Shown piece after piece: positions 47,066-58,737 of a DNA stretch of 64,000 nucleotides. The translations under genes and the position numbers were made by a program. Position 1 is the first letter of the stretch; each line of letters begins with the position of its first letter. The DNA comes from Misgurnus anguillicaudatus. Lineage: Eukaryota > Chordata > Actinopteri > Cypriniformes > Cobitidae. The notes beneath the pieces were generated by a model. The model ran no database searches. It saw nothing but the letters and a program-made list of their open reading frames with translations, and was not told the origin of the DNA. The stretch lies in NCBI RefSeq assembly GCF_027580225.2, contig NC_073357.2:41068001-41132000 (forward strand), given 5' to 3'.

Positions 47066-48269
47066 GGTAGCACTTTATTTTACAGTACGTGTACTTACCT
47101 TGTACATATATGGTAAATAAGTTGTACTTACCGACAAATGTGTGGTGCTTAATTTTAGGTTTCTACATGGTAATTAACTGGTATCATTACTGTACTTATT
47201 AGTAGTACATACTTGGTAGTTATTATGTAACTCTAGATAAGTACTGGTTAATAACAGATACATACTTATAGTGTAGGTATACTGCAACCAACGAGAAACA
47301 TTACTGTACCTACAAATAAATGTACAATTTAAGTATTTAGCATTTACAGGGAAGCTAGGGCAAATGACAGGTATCCATAGTGTACATATATGATAACCAA
47401 CATCAAACACCACTGTACCCACAAACCGCATATACACGACAAGTGTGTGGTACCTGTAGGCCAGTGTAAGTTAATGACCGGCACATATGGTGTATCTATA
47501 CTGTAACTAACGAGAAACACTACTGTACTTACAAATTGTATATACACAATAAGTGTGTTGTACTTGTAGGCCAGTGTAAGTTATACTTATACCATACGTA
47601 TGATAACTAAGAACAAACTTTACTGATGTGCCATTTTGGTACTCAGACTCAGTATCTTTGTCATTTAAACCAAGCATTAAATAACCGTATGCATTAACTA
47701 CTGGGTACATTCACTAGTACGTCTATGGTAACTGCATGGAAACAGGACTGTAAAATAAAGTGTTGCTTTTTACACAGTTATTACATAGGTCCTACCACCT
47801 AAGATATAGCATCATATACGTGTCACTGCCCGACAAACCCAACCATTGACTATCATACGCATTAACTACTGGGTACATTCACTAGTACACACTTAATGTG
47901 TATATACAATTTGTAAGTACAGAAGTGTTTGATATTAGTTATCATATATGTACACTATAAATACCTGTCATTGACCCACACTTGCCTGTAAATACTAAAT
48001 ACTTAAATTGTGAATTTATTTGTAGGTACAGTAATGTTTCTCGTTAGTTACAGTATACCTACACTATAAGTATGTATCTGTTATTAACCAGTACTTATCT
48101 AGAGTTATATAATAACTACCAAGTATTTACCACTGGTAAGTACAGTAATGATACCAGTTAATTACCATGTAGATACCTAAAAGTAAGTACCACACATTTG
48201 TCGGTAAGTACAACTTATTTACCATATATGTACAAGGTAAGTACACGTACTGTAAAATAAAGTGCTACC
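47066..48269. mobile_element. long fold-back (palindromic) element, 1,204 bp
   Basis: The left end GGTAGCACTTTATTTTACAG is repeated in exact inverse at 48250-48269. Pairing continues for hundreds of bases: CCGACAAATGTGTGGT with ACCACACATTTGTCGG, and GGTTAATAACAGATACATAC with GTATGTATCTGTTATTAACC. A secondary inverted end (CTGTAAAATAAAGTGTTGC) is at 47747-47765. Interior words GTACTTAC/GTAAGTAC repeat in both directions. No coding capacity; open frames on the minus strand are by-products. Confidence 0.85.
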
Positions 48270-48870
48270 ATTTTGGGTAATAATAAGCTACACCGGTCAA
48301 AATTACTTGCAAAATTACTTATGTGATTTTATGTTTTTATTAATGTTTTAAAATAAATGATTCCATAATAACCATAATAACCATACAACCGTGATTATTT
48401 ATCAGACTATAACTATACCATCAAAATATATAATCATTGCATCACTAGTCCTGATCACACTGAAGGGGCTTCTGTTACAGTAACAACTATCTGCCTATAC
48501 ATTATCTCTTACTTATTTGACTGTTCTTAATCACAAGAATGTTTTGAGCATGAAGCTTTCTCTCAAAACATTTTCAGAGACTTATTTGGCCTTGACCTGG
48601 TCTATTTCAAAAGACATCAAACTGTAGCAGATGAGATCAACCTGTGACCGGACATATAAGTATGGAAAATAAAGACAGGGCCATGTTTTGTGGTCACAAC
48701 TATCAGTCATCTTATTTATCTGAGTGCAGTTTTAGAATAGCAATCCGTCAGCCTGTGGCATTCATCTCAACCTGCACTGATGATGAGATGTGTGTTTTGG
48801 CCCATAAGACAGCAGATAAGGTCTCCCTAATATCTTATTTCTTCTGGAAATTAATATCTTAAATCTCCTG
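48270..48870. other. intergenic DNA, nothing recognised
   Basis: No bounded element or coding exon seen. Confidence 0.5.
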
Positions 48871-49016
48871 CACTCTCAGATATAAAGGTATATGAAGATA
48901 CTATTTTAAAAAGTACGCTTTTGTACCTAAAAGGTATGTTACCTATTAGAACCTTTTTAAAATGTACCATCCCAGTAACAAGAAGTTACATCTTTTGTTC
49001 CTTTTTTCTGAAAGTG
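48871..49016. mobile_element. MITE with CACTCTCAGA terminus, related to 3650-3817
   Basis: CACTCTCAGATATAAAGGTA on the left and GTTCCTTTTTTCTGAAAGTG on the right are inverted relatives. The interior has TTTTGTACCTAAAAGGTA. More diverged than the intronic copy. Confidence 0.6.
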
Positions 49017-49035
49017 CAATAGATATGTATTCTAA

Positions 49036-49734
49036 CTGTACGTTCACACCAGACGCGGAAAAGGCGGCAAGCGCAAGTGATTTACATGTTAAATCAATGC
49101 AAAGACGTGAATAGGCATCCTGCAGTGCGGAACGCACAAATGGCAAGGCGCGAATTGAGCGTTTCGAGCATTGACGCGTGATCCGCAGGAACCGTGCAAC
49201 TTGAAAAATCTGAACTTTGGCAGATTTTCACAACGCGCTAACCAATCAAAAGCTTGCTTTAGTAGTGACATGATTACAAGCAAGCGGAGGCAGAAATACA
49301 AAACAACAATGGAGGAAAATCCATCATCGCTATACGAGACATCTTTGTAGTTTTACAGGAATTTAAAGGATCTTGTTTGGAAGAAAGTGAGTGAGGAGGT
49401 CAAACACTCTGTTAAGTTTACTCAATTTATTATCGATGTATATATTTTAAGCAATGTTGTAATAACTCGATAGACGAAATAGCCGTTTCTTAATATTACA
49501 GAGACACAAAGTGTAGTTTAGGTGAGAATATATATGTATAATATTCAAATCTGCAGTCAAGTAGTAAACATAGCTCCTATTTGAACTTTTGCTTTGAAAG
49601 GAGTGGGTGAAAGCCAGCCTGGCAGAAGCCCCTCCCATGACGCAAATTTACGCGTGATGTCTCGAATGACTGATTTTACGTGTGAATAAACTTTTTGCCG
49701 CCTCTTCCACGTCTACTGTGTGTAGAATGTACAG
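49036..49734. mobile_element. MITE with CTGTACGTTCACACC terminus, TAA flanks, 699 bp
   Basis: CTGTACGTTCACACCAGACG on the left is mirrored imperfectly by CGTCTACTGTGTGTAGAATG then TACAG on the right; GGCGGCAA and TTGCCGCC lie just inside. TAA occurs at both flanks (49033-49035, 49735-49737), which would suit a PIF/Harbinger-type target. Confidence 0.6.
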
Positions 49735-50969
49735 TAAGAAGAAAAAAAATTCACAAATGTTTCCACTAGAATTTCAGAAGAGATCTTAACAGTGTCACAA
49801 ACTGAGCTCAGATTTACACTCAAAAGTCAGTATTACTGAAGACTTCAATATTGACAGTTTTTTAATCATATTTGCCCAAACCCACATTATTTTACCTTAA
49901 AATTGATTTTACATCTAAATACTCGTAATGCATTTTAACAATATCTCATTTGTTTCTATTTTTTATTTCTTCTAAGCAAGTTTAGGAGAAACATTTAAGT
50001 TAATGCTTAAATAAAACAACATTGAGAACTCAATCAAATCTCCTGTGCTATAAAAAAGCAACCTTGGGGCAATAAAACTTTTCTCATGGGGGCTTTCAAA
50101 GCAACATGAAAATGAATCATGTTCAAATAAACATTTTATTAAATGTAAAAAAAAACAATAGCTTTCCTAGAAATAGTACAAAGTTGCACCTGAAACATCA
50201 AATTACTTTTTGTTCTTTTTTGGAAGGTGGAAGAGCTACTTACTATGAAGAACAAAAATGCCTGCATTATATTACAAAGTTACATCATGTTACTTGAATG
50301 AAATATTGACAGTACTTTGGCACATACTCAGATGTATGACAAGGGTTTCAGGCAGCATTCATGGCAGAAGTATACTCTTGCATCTAAAAGCTTTGAAACC
50401 GTTCAATTTCTCGATCGAAAAAGCTGTTAAAATGTAAAGTATACCTCATGGGACATAAGTTTAATCCTCTATGGAGGATTGAATTTTCCTCACAAAATTT
50501 CAACTAAGAGCAATACCTCTCAATTTTTTAATACCTCTGTTAAGCAAATTGTGGTATTGGTTTCTGTTTGAAAGCTACTGAGCGAGTTGATGTCTGTCAC
50601 CCGCCCAATATGGCCCATGGGTTTGAAAGACAATACACTTAAATGGAGAAAGTCAATCTGCCCTTTGCTTCAGTTGTGGTGTTAAAATGATTCTGTGGTG
50701 GATTTCTCTATGCTAGTTTGTTGGTGACACTCACACCGGTTAGATCCGGTAATTTAGTCATTTGAACACACTGACTTTGTCTTTCCTGAAATCTTGCACT
50801 GCGGTTTGACTTGAAGGACCAGATACCAATTCTAGTAAGTACTGCAATATTTTTTTATTTGAGAAAGAATAGTGCAGCTTCTCTATAACTGATGTTGGTT
50901 AATTTTTATCGTATTTTTTCTTTTGTTTCTGTCACAGAACAGAGAAAGTAAAGCGAGAACCATTCAGTA

Positions 50970-51127
50970 AGGGCATTTGAAGTGCTCATGTATCAGTTGA
51001 AGAGCATTGCAATAGCAACACAAAAGGTCAGGGGTTCGAACCCAGGGAACACATACTGATAAAAAATAGTATGCACTGTAAAGCGCTTTGAATAAAAGCA
51101 TCTGCCAAATGCAATAATGTAAATTTA
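50970..51127 (+). repeat. tRNA-derived SINE (cyprinid HAmo-like)
   Basis: AGAGCATTGCAATAGCAAC (A-box region) is followed by GGTCAGGGGTTCGAACCCAG, a perfect B-box core (GGTTCGAACC). The rest is the typical non-tRNA part: GGGAACACATACTGATAAAA, then CACTGTAAAGCGCTTTGAAT, AAAAGCATCTGCCAAATGCA and an A/T-rich tail. It carries RNA polymerase III promoter parts but is a retroposon, not a tRNA gene. Family name is from memory. Confidence 0.85.
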
Positions 51128-52236
51128 AATCTTAATGCTTGCTGATCTGTCATCATGTGAGATTTCTGCATTATCCTTAAAGTAAGGGGTATTTTACTGT
51201 ACCTTGGAATATTTTGTGATATGATATGCTCGTATTTTGGACATAAACTTGTACATGAATACAGTTATTTACACGGCCTATAACAACATTTATGTAGTAC
51301 ATTAACAAACTCTGGTAAATATTTAATCGTAAAATAAATCGATGAATGTATCTTCTCTTTGCTTGTAATGCCAGTAAATCACATCACTTCTTGCATTTAG
51401 CATCACATTGTTCAGAGCGAATGCATTTGTCTAGTAAATTAAAAGTGGGTCAGTATTACAAATCGGATTTGGGCCTTTATTTGCCGCTTGCCAGTAAATG
51501 TTTCCTTGAGATTTGGCATCGCTGAACAGATTTAAAGCTTTCCATATGCATATAGAAACAATCAAGACAATGCCACATGTCTAGCACACTGAGAGCTAAT
51601 GCTTATTTATTTATTTTCCACCCTAAGTAGGTTTTAAGAGCCTTTATTCGAATGAATCAAATGCAGGCCTTTTACAGAGAAGCGCTCGCTTTGATCAGTG
51701 CTTTCTCTGGTGCGTGTTTGTGACTCATCTATTTGCTGTATAGTTATAATTAAGCGACGGGAATGTGCATAGCTATATGTAAAATTGGGGTGGGGGGAAG
51801 GCGTTCTCACGGAAAAGATTAAATGGGAGACTTTTAGAAAGTCCCCAGCTCACTAAGTCTTTAAATGGGCTCTAGCTGTGCTTGGTAAAGTACTACAAAA
51901 ACCCTATGATTAATCCTCCATTCTGAGCCGAGTTTCTCAGCAGCAACGTCTATGCTGAGAGTTTGTTTCATGCAGAAAAACATTTTCACATTAGAGTGCA
52001 AAAGGTAAGAGATGTTTAAATGCAATAGAAGGAATATGATTGAATAGATATGGCATGTATAAAAGTGTTTTAAAACATTAGATATCAAAGTGAGAGAGAC
52101 AATGGAGAAACAGAATATACCGTAGTAAAGGTCAAATGTAGCAAGATACCTTATACAGTACACCGTCTATAATCTATTCTCATCTTTCTTATTCCAAAAA
52201 TGTTCGATTTCTCACGCGTTTTAATGCATACCAGAG

Positions 52237-52262
52237 TTAACCCTAACCCTAACCCTAACCCT
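52237..52262. repeat. short CCCTAA (telomere-like) run
   Basis: About four copies of CCCTAA, just outside the inverted-repeat element. Too short to be a telomeric relic with confidence. Confidence 0.8.
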
Positions 52263-52318
52263 TTCTGTTCTATCTTATTCAGCAATAATCAGGTACAATA
52301 AATCTGCAATAACGCAAC

Positions 52319-53617
52319 CCATTCTCACTCCCCAAGGCGTCAAAATCTGAAGCATGTTCAAACGCCTTCAGCGTCAGTATGAAGATGCGAAGGGTGCCCC
52401 TACAGTATGCGTCACTATATCGACGAAATGGGAACTCCGTTGCTTTCATCCTAATCCCTCAGTGTTGGATATAGACGAAAGGGAATCCCGGAAGGTAATG
52501 CCGTCACGTTATGCGACGATCGGCAGGATCATGCCGCTTCTGGACGGTAACTACTCAATTTTTGTTCTAAATTTTTTACCATTATCGCTTGGGGTTGGGG
52601 TTGGGGTTAGAACGACTTTCTGTTACATAAAATTACATCCTAACCCAAACCCAACTCTAACCCTAACCCCAAGCGACAATGGTTTAAAAATCAGAAGACA
52701 AAAAGTATAAACCAATACAGACATCCTAACCCAAACCCGAACTCTAACCCTAACCCCAAGCAATAATGGCTTAAAAATCAGAAGACAAAAAGTATAAACA
52801 AACTGACATCCAAACCCCTAGTCCAGTGCTTCTCAATTATTTTCTGTCACGCCCCCCCCTAGGAAGAAGTAAACATATCGCGCCCCTCCCAACTCTCCGC
52901 CACGACTGTAAATAGTTTAATTTGTCTATAAAATTACACATCTGCAAAACATTTATTAACATTAAAGGAAACACAAAAAAAGAAATATCAATTAACTTAC
53001 AACAAAGAATAACTTTATTAACATTGTTTTTTAGTCTGTAACAGAAAAAACTTAAAATGCATCAATTTGCCTGAAATAAAAAAATCAATCCTTATTTACA
53101 GTATATTTTTTGACCATTTGATACTGAAAAATTAAATGAAATATAATCAATAAATAATAAGAAAAAAAACTCAAGCGGCTTATCAGCGTGGTTGGGGTGT
53201 AATGTCTTTAAGTGACGGTGCAAAAAAATAACTTCCTGAAAAAGTATTTTCCCCGGGGTCTCGCGGGCCCCCCCGGTGTCGTTTCGAGCCCCCCCTGGGG
53301 GTCCCGCCCCACTATTTGAGAAGCACTGCCCTAGTCTAACCCCAACCCCAAGCGACAATGGTTTAAAAATTGGAAAAAAATTGAGTAGTTACCGTCCAGA
53401 AGCGGCATGATCCTGCTGATCGTCGCATAACGTGACGGCATCACCTTCCGGGATTCCCTTTCGTCTATATCCGACGCTGAGGGATTAGCATGAAAGCAAC
53501 GGAGTTCCCATTTCGTCGATATAGTGACGCATAGGGGCACCCTTCGCGTCTTCATACTGACGCTGAAGGCATTTGAACATGCTTCAGATTTTGACGCCTT
53601 GGGAAGTGGGAATGTGT
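52319..53617. mobile_element. long inverted-repeat element interrupted by a hAT-like MITE
   Basis: The left arm (about 52326-52560) and the right arm (about 53385-53612) are inverted copies of high identity: CCAAGGCGTCAAAATCTGAA with TTCAGATTTTGACGCCTTGG, and CGACGAAATGGGAACTCCGT with ACGGAGTTCCCATTTCGTCG. Between them are GGGGTTGGGGTTAG-type runs in both orientations, and an insertion at 52824-53328. The open frames (52354-52710 plus; 53331-53642 minus) are the same sequence read from both arms, not genes. Confidence 0.8.
52824..53328. mobile_element. hAT-like MITE, 505 bp, 8-bp target duplication, nested
   Basis: The left end CAGTGCTTCTCAATTATT and the inverted right end ACTATTTGAGAAGCACTG. 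CCCTAGTC flanks both sides (52816-52823, 53329-53336). Cytosine- and guanine-rich runs lie near the two ends. It is inserted in the inverted-repeat element, and is therefore younger. Confidence 0.92.
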
Positions 53618-55742
53618 TGAATAACAACTCATTTTCTGTCACATTTTGTAGATCTAGCTTTTATTAACAAAATATTTTAGTTGGAGGTCATTGGCTGGTT
53701 GGATTTTATTGATCAAACATTAAAGGACAGGAGAGGTTCATGGTCTCCCCTCCATATGGGGCAGCAGAGGGACTGACCTAAAATCCACTGCTGTCTTTCA
53801 GGATGCCTCCAAAGCTCTGGTCCATGATCAAGCGCCTGCAGCCTCTTAAACATCTTACTTTTACAGTGAAAACTTCTGACATAGAGTTCAGTGCTGTGGG
53901 CCATCTCTCTGATTTTCTCAATCACACCGAGTAAGTCTTTAACAAGTATAAGCTGCAGAGTTGGGAACAAGTACAAATGCTGATCTTTTTTGTTACTTGG
54001 GTCAATTTGCTGTGTCGGATGGTTTCAAAATACTTTATCAGAACAACTGCAGGGTTTTGAAACGGGCTCAATTCCAGCAATAAAATGAGATGCATTGATC
54101 TCCGAAATAAAATCTTAGTCTGCAGGAAAATAACACTTTGGCAAACAATCTTTGAAATGATGTGGCAATTTTAGACTCAACCATACATTCAGAATCAGTT
54201 TCGGCTTCATATTTGCCGGTAACCTCATCTCTAAAAAGTATTTTTGTCTGCACTGAAATGACCAAATATCTGTATCATATGTGACAGACATGCAAAAATG
54301 CAATCAATGTTTTTCACAGAAAGGTAGTGCGGCTTTGTCACACTTTAGGAGAAATAGAGGTTGTAACCTCTGCTGTCTATCATACCGCAGCCTTATTTTT
54401 GGCCGTCAGTTGGAAGATGCAATCAGCCAACAGTTTTTCATCTAGTCACCTCTTCCAATTCTGTCCAATCGCAGTAGAGAATGAGCATGGGTAAGGGTCA
54501 AAAGATCATTGTCTCTCATTATTTTTTTTCTTTCTGAAAAGTACTGAACTAATTTGAAAACTTTGAAGTCTTTCTTAAGGGATGCGCTTACTGTTGTCTG
54601 TGTTATTATTGAAATGACCTACAGATGCACACTGGGGGGCTGAGTTTGTTGTGGAGTTTAACACAGTAAATCGTCTGTGCTGTCACTCGGCATCTGTTCA
54701 GTCTGAGGGAATCTGGTGCAGTGCGTATTATTAGAGTTTCAAATATCTGAGCGGATGTCTAAACGTACGCATGGAGTGCTGCCGCTGGTTTCGTTCGAGG
54801 CGGCCTTTTGTTTCTTTGCAATATAGGCAAAGAGAAACTTTACAAAGCAAACCAAGAGTTAACAACATGGTTTGCTTAAATCAGCTACTGGATGCAAATA
54901 TCAAACGTGATAAAATGAATGTTTGCGAATACTCTGTCACATTAAATTGCATTTTGTTGCGCTGATGCTTTGATCACCGTAAACAAGGTGGTCCCAGGAG
55001 AAGCATTGCATGTGTTTACAGGCTACAGTAGCGGCAGAGTAACATTGCTACAGCTTTGTAACAGCAGACATGACAGCCATACGCTCCCACTGTACCATTA
55101 TAAGTGTGACATGTTTGTGCCAGACTGCCTGCCCCCCATCTACCTAACCTCTTTGATTAAATGTAAATTTCAGGCACGCACGCATGAAGCACAGCATGTT
55201 ATAGTATGTATTTGTTATGAGGCATTGCAGCTTGGTGGGAAAGGAGAGAGCAGTTTCTGTGGTAACCTCTAGAATAGAATTTAGTTGTCATTGAGGTTTT
55301 TGGTAAAACTAATAGGTGCTTGCGGTAATGAGCAGCAGGCCAACTGACAGAAATAAACGCATAACTAGAATTCCACTCATTTTGCAATGATCAAAACAGA
55401 TGACCTAGTTTATCCTCCGCTTGGCAATACTTGAGCAAACTCTTGCACTAGGGTGTTTTTAGGCCTCTGCATCAAGAACATATCTGACAGGTAAAAGGTA
55501 GCAGACAAGCAGCTGTGAAAGAAAGAAAACAGGACAAAAATCATCGCTAAGTCACTTTGACTGAATTCATTAAAAATTTAGTATAAAGATGGATGCTATG
55601 GTAGGAATGCAGTGTTTAGAGAATACATGTGATGAAGAGGCCACTAATTTGTTTGACAAGTATAAATATTCACAGATAAACAAACCAATCTAACTGTAGT
55701 ATGACAATGAAAGAAGCAGCACATTGGTTCTTTGACAGACTT
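53618..55742. other. intergenic DNA, no gene recognised
   Basis: Single-copy-looking sequence with several short open frames (for example 53713-53976 minus and 54970-55272 plus). None shows a domain, and none has convincing exon boundaries. Confidence 0.4.
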
Positions 55743-56238
55743 AGGGGACGATCACACCAAATGAGTTTATGGCAGTTGCAGGCGCCTTTTGAATAATTTT
55801 CTATGGGCAGTGAGCGTTATTCATGCTGTTTATGTTGCCTGCCGCAGCATTTGTTTTTGAAGGAGAGCAGAGAGCTAAAAAGCGCCCAACGTCATTCACG
55901 TCTTTCTATTGTCCAATCGAATGAGGGGAGAGACGGGCTTTCTGTTGTAGTGACGGAAGTTTACAGTTGTTTGGAACAAGTGGACTGCAGTCACTAACTC
56001 TCTCCTGTGTGTTGTGCACCTCTCACCCTAGATCAAGGTCAGCGCGAGCTTCCTCTTTTTAAAGTTTCTGCTAATACAGTTAACAGCAAAAGAGCACTTA
56101 CACTTCAATATTTGACTGACAGGACAGCTGCATCCGTGGTTGCCTAGCACTGCTCTTTTTTAAAGTGACAAAAAGAAGGCAATGCGGCGCATCTTGCATT
56201 TCCAAGTTTTTTAAACATATTTGGTGTGACTGGCCATT
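55743..56238. mobile_element. MITE with GGACGATCACACCAAATG terminus, about 490 bp
   Basis: GGGACGATCACACCAAATGA on the left is mirrored by CATATTTGGTGTGACTGGCC on the right. The inner bases include GTTGCAGGCGCC and GGCGCATCTTGCAT. It sits directly beside the next element. Confidence 0.6.
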
Positions 56239-56331
56239 TAGGGTGTTTTCAGAACTGGTGCATTTTCTGCCTTAGTTCGGTTCGTTTAGTCATATTTGAA
56301 CACAGCAATCGCGCTCGTATCCGCAACCAGT

Positions 56332-56966
56332 GTTGGCAACGTTACTTATAACGTTACTTATAAAAATAGTAAATGAGTTAGTAACTGCGTTACAGCATTA
56401 TAAAAGTAACTAATTACCAGGCAAAGTAACTATTGCATTACTTAAAAAAAGTTATTTAAAATAACTTGGATTCCCCCAATATAAAATTTGTTAAATGAAT
56501 GATACACTAAAGAGAAACCCACCCCTCTAACACACACAAACCTATCATCATCAGTTATGCGTCTCTCAGCCCCCAACACACACAAACACACACACACATT
56601 CTGGTTTCCATGTTTTGTGGGGACATTCCATAGACGTAATGCATTTTATACCATACAAACTGTATATTCTATTCCCCTTACCTACCCCATTCCCTAACCC
56701 CAACCATCACAGAAACCCTTCTACTATTTTACATTTTCAAGAAACATCATTCTGTTTGATTTATAAGCTTGTTTCCTCATGAAGACATCAAAATGTCCCC
56801 ACAAGGTCACAAAAATACTGGTATTCCTATCTTTGTGGGGACAATTGGTCAGTAACAGTAACGGCGTTATAACGGGGGAAACAGTAATTTATTTGATTAC
56901 TCTTTACTGAAAAAAATAGTGCCGTTAGTAACGCCGTTTATTTATAAAGCCGTTATGTGGTTGCTT
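56332..56966. mobile_element. hAT-like repeat with CAGTGTTGGCAACG terminus, right end incomplete
   Basis: Starts CAGTGTTGGCAACGTTACTT and contains many AAAGTAACT/GTTACTTATA words; the right part (GTAACGCCGTTTATTTATAA) lacks the expected terminal CAACACTG. Distant kin of the element at 23756-24253. Confidence 0.6.
56600..56860. repeat. dispersed repeat with TTTTGTGGGGACA words
   Basis: CATGTTTTGTGGGGACATTC on the left, and GTCCCCACAAGG then CTTTGTGGGGACAATT on the right. It is a familiar teleost dispersed repeat, interrupting the hAT-like fragment. Exact ends unresolved. Confidence 0.55.
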
Positions 56967-57330
56967 GTTAGCTCAACTGTGTTGTCTGTCAGTCTGAAAT
57001 AAATAATTCATTCATTCAAATCATTCATTCAAATGACCATCACTGTCCACAACAAAACAACCACCCCGAAACCGCCTGAATGAGTTGGTCTTTGCCCAAT
57101 TGCAAAAGCTATCTGTCCATCCTGAAGGACAATTTGAGTGGAATCACGGAAAATAAACACATGCACTCTGACCAATTAAAGGAGAGGTTACTCGCACGTG
57201 ATTTATAGTCTGGTCTGTTTGGAAATATTGCCATGTAAATGCGAACCGAACCAAAATGAAATTGCAAGACTGTAGCCATTTAACCCCCAGTTTCGAAACT
57301 AAACAATTGATCTACAGGTCTGAAAACACC

Positions 57331-57650
57331 CTTAAGTCCAATTTATAGTCGTGCGTAAGGTCTACGCTGTAACTACACCATTTTATCCATTTAAACCGAA
57401 TTATCCATAGCCTCTTCGTAGCTCTGCGTAGCCTGACATGCACCTCGCCTCATCTCAAGTTGCTGTTTTTTCTTCGTTTGTGGGTAAACTTGCCAAGCTG
57501 CTTCTTCATTGACGGTTGCGCTGCTACTGTGGTAACACGCGTGGATACTGCCTACTAGCGGTATGCATGTGTGTTTGCACATCAACACGGACGCAAAAGT
57601 ATAAATGAAAACCGACACGCCGTCCTACGCACAACTATAATGAGCCCTTT
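57331..57650. mobile_element. MITE with TTATAGTCGTGCGTA terminus, about 320 bp
   Basis: TAAGTCCAATTTATAGTCGTGCGTA-type left end (about 57332-57357) is mirrored by TACGCACAACTATAATGAGC on the right. It lies end to end with the previous element and shares the TTAA/TAAG junction. Confidence 0.55.
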
Positions 57651-58360
57651 AGTTATCAACACTTGTAAACTTCAAATAACAGATCATTTTGGGGATTATA
57701 TGTGATACAGTCTAAAGATTGGTAGAAAATTATATTTCTGGTTTGGTCATTCATGGTTGTGAGGCAGTGGGTTTTACTGTAGCAATTTTCATCGAATAGT
57801 ATGTGATATTACCTAATTCTAGTGTCCCTTAAAAGGTCAAAGAGAGCAAACTCTCCTTTTTAGCTGCTTAGCCTACCATAACATACAACCATCAACTGGA
57901 ATCAAAGACTAGAAATTGGAAAAAAATCTGACACGCATAGCATAGATGTATAAGACAGACTAAATGAAAATGTTAAACACTTTGACCCCATGTTAATAAG
58001 TGTTCATTACACAAGAAAAATGGCCCATCTGTTCAAGGTTTTTGTGAAAGATAAGACGTAACAAAACCCTTAATAGCGCATTTAACCTTCATAAATCCTA
58101 ATACCATACATAAACGTAAAATATAGTCACATCCCTCAGAATCATGGGAGCACTTAGCCTCCTTCATAAGAATAGAAATCATCAGTCTATCTATTTATCT
58201 ATGCTAAACAGAATCACTCAAAGATGGAAAAAGACATCTGTGGCGATTGAGTTTGCTGTAAATGGTTGTGAAGACAGAGCAGGTCTATTACTATTCAGGT
58301 AACTGTAAAACGTAGCATCCACTGCTTTTCATTGATTGAGTTCATTATCCTGTAAAGCTC
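57651..58360. other. spacer downstream of the candidate minus-strand exon
   Basis: AT-rich. If the exon at 58361-58737 is real, its 3' UTR would lie here on the minus strand; no canonical AATAAA was found close by. Confidence 0.35.
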
Positions 58361-58737
58361 TCATTTGTAATCAAAGTCTGGTCCACCTTCTTTCAGCCCA
58401 CATATATCTATGTTGATGAGATGCTCCATAGGGTCTTGAACTGTTTGAGATCTGCCAAACTGACTTTGTGATCTCAATCCAGACCCTTTGGGCAGTGCCC
58501 TCTCCCAATGGCAGTGATTAACGGATATACGATCATCTCCCATCATTAGTCTTGTTCCCTTCTGAGAGTATGCCATGAGCAAACCAGCCAGAACCTGAAT
58601 GACCTGTTCTCTCCTCCCACTTCTATGCTCTGGCTCCCAGTCAAACTCCTCCAGTTCATCCAAGACTGTGAAATCACCATCGGGGTAGCAACAGCAGACG
58701 GCCAGGCCCAGAGCCCATGATCCCAGCTGTGCTGGTG
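58361..58737 (-). CDS. candidate terminal coding exon of an unrecognised gene
   Basis: On the minus strand, a pyrimidine-rich tract (TTTTTCCTTTTCTTCAG) ends at 58738. It is followed by an open frame of 125 codons closed by TGA at 58361-58363. The reading begins with two bases of a split codon, then PAQLGSWALGLAVCCCYPDG, and continues through LDELEEFDWEPEHRSGRREQ and VIQVLAGLLMAYSQKGTRLM to end GGPDFDYK. The acidic LDELEEFDWEPE stretch and mixed composition look like real protein rather than chance. I do not recognise the family and assign no function. The nearest in-frame ATG is not at the exon start, so the start must lie on an upstream exon to the right, which I could not find. It could also be a lone pseudo-exon. 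Confidence 0.5.

Larger units (their letters stand above)
49738..52318. other. mostly single-copy-looking intergenic DNA
   Basis: AT-rich DNA holding one SINE (50970-51127) and a short CCCTAA run (52237-52262). No coding exon recognised. Confidence 0.45.
56240..57333. mobile_element. MITE with AGGGTGTTTTCAGA termini, containing two further insertions
   Basis: AGGGTGTTTTCAGAACTGGT on the left and the inverted CAGGTCTGAAAACACCCTTAA on the right. The left flank is TTTA and the right TTAA, close to a TTAA target. GGTTCGTTTAG and GCGAACCGAACC form part of inner arms. Inside lie a hAT-like fragment (56332-56966) and, within that, the GTGGGGAC repeat (56600-56860). Confidence 0.65.

Noticed and set aside
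51010..51060. Possible tRNA gene because of GGTTCGAACCC
   Set aside because: No cloverleaf can be closed, and the downstream part is the SINE body; it is a tRNA-derived SINE.
52354..53642. Two similar proteins on opposite strands (KWELRCFH, RKVMPSRYAT)
   Set aside because: They are the two arms of one inverted repeat, so the similarity is structural, not a gene pair.
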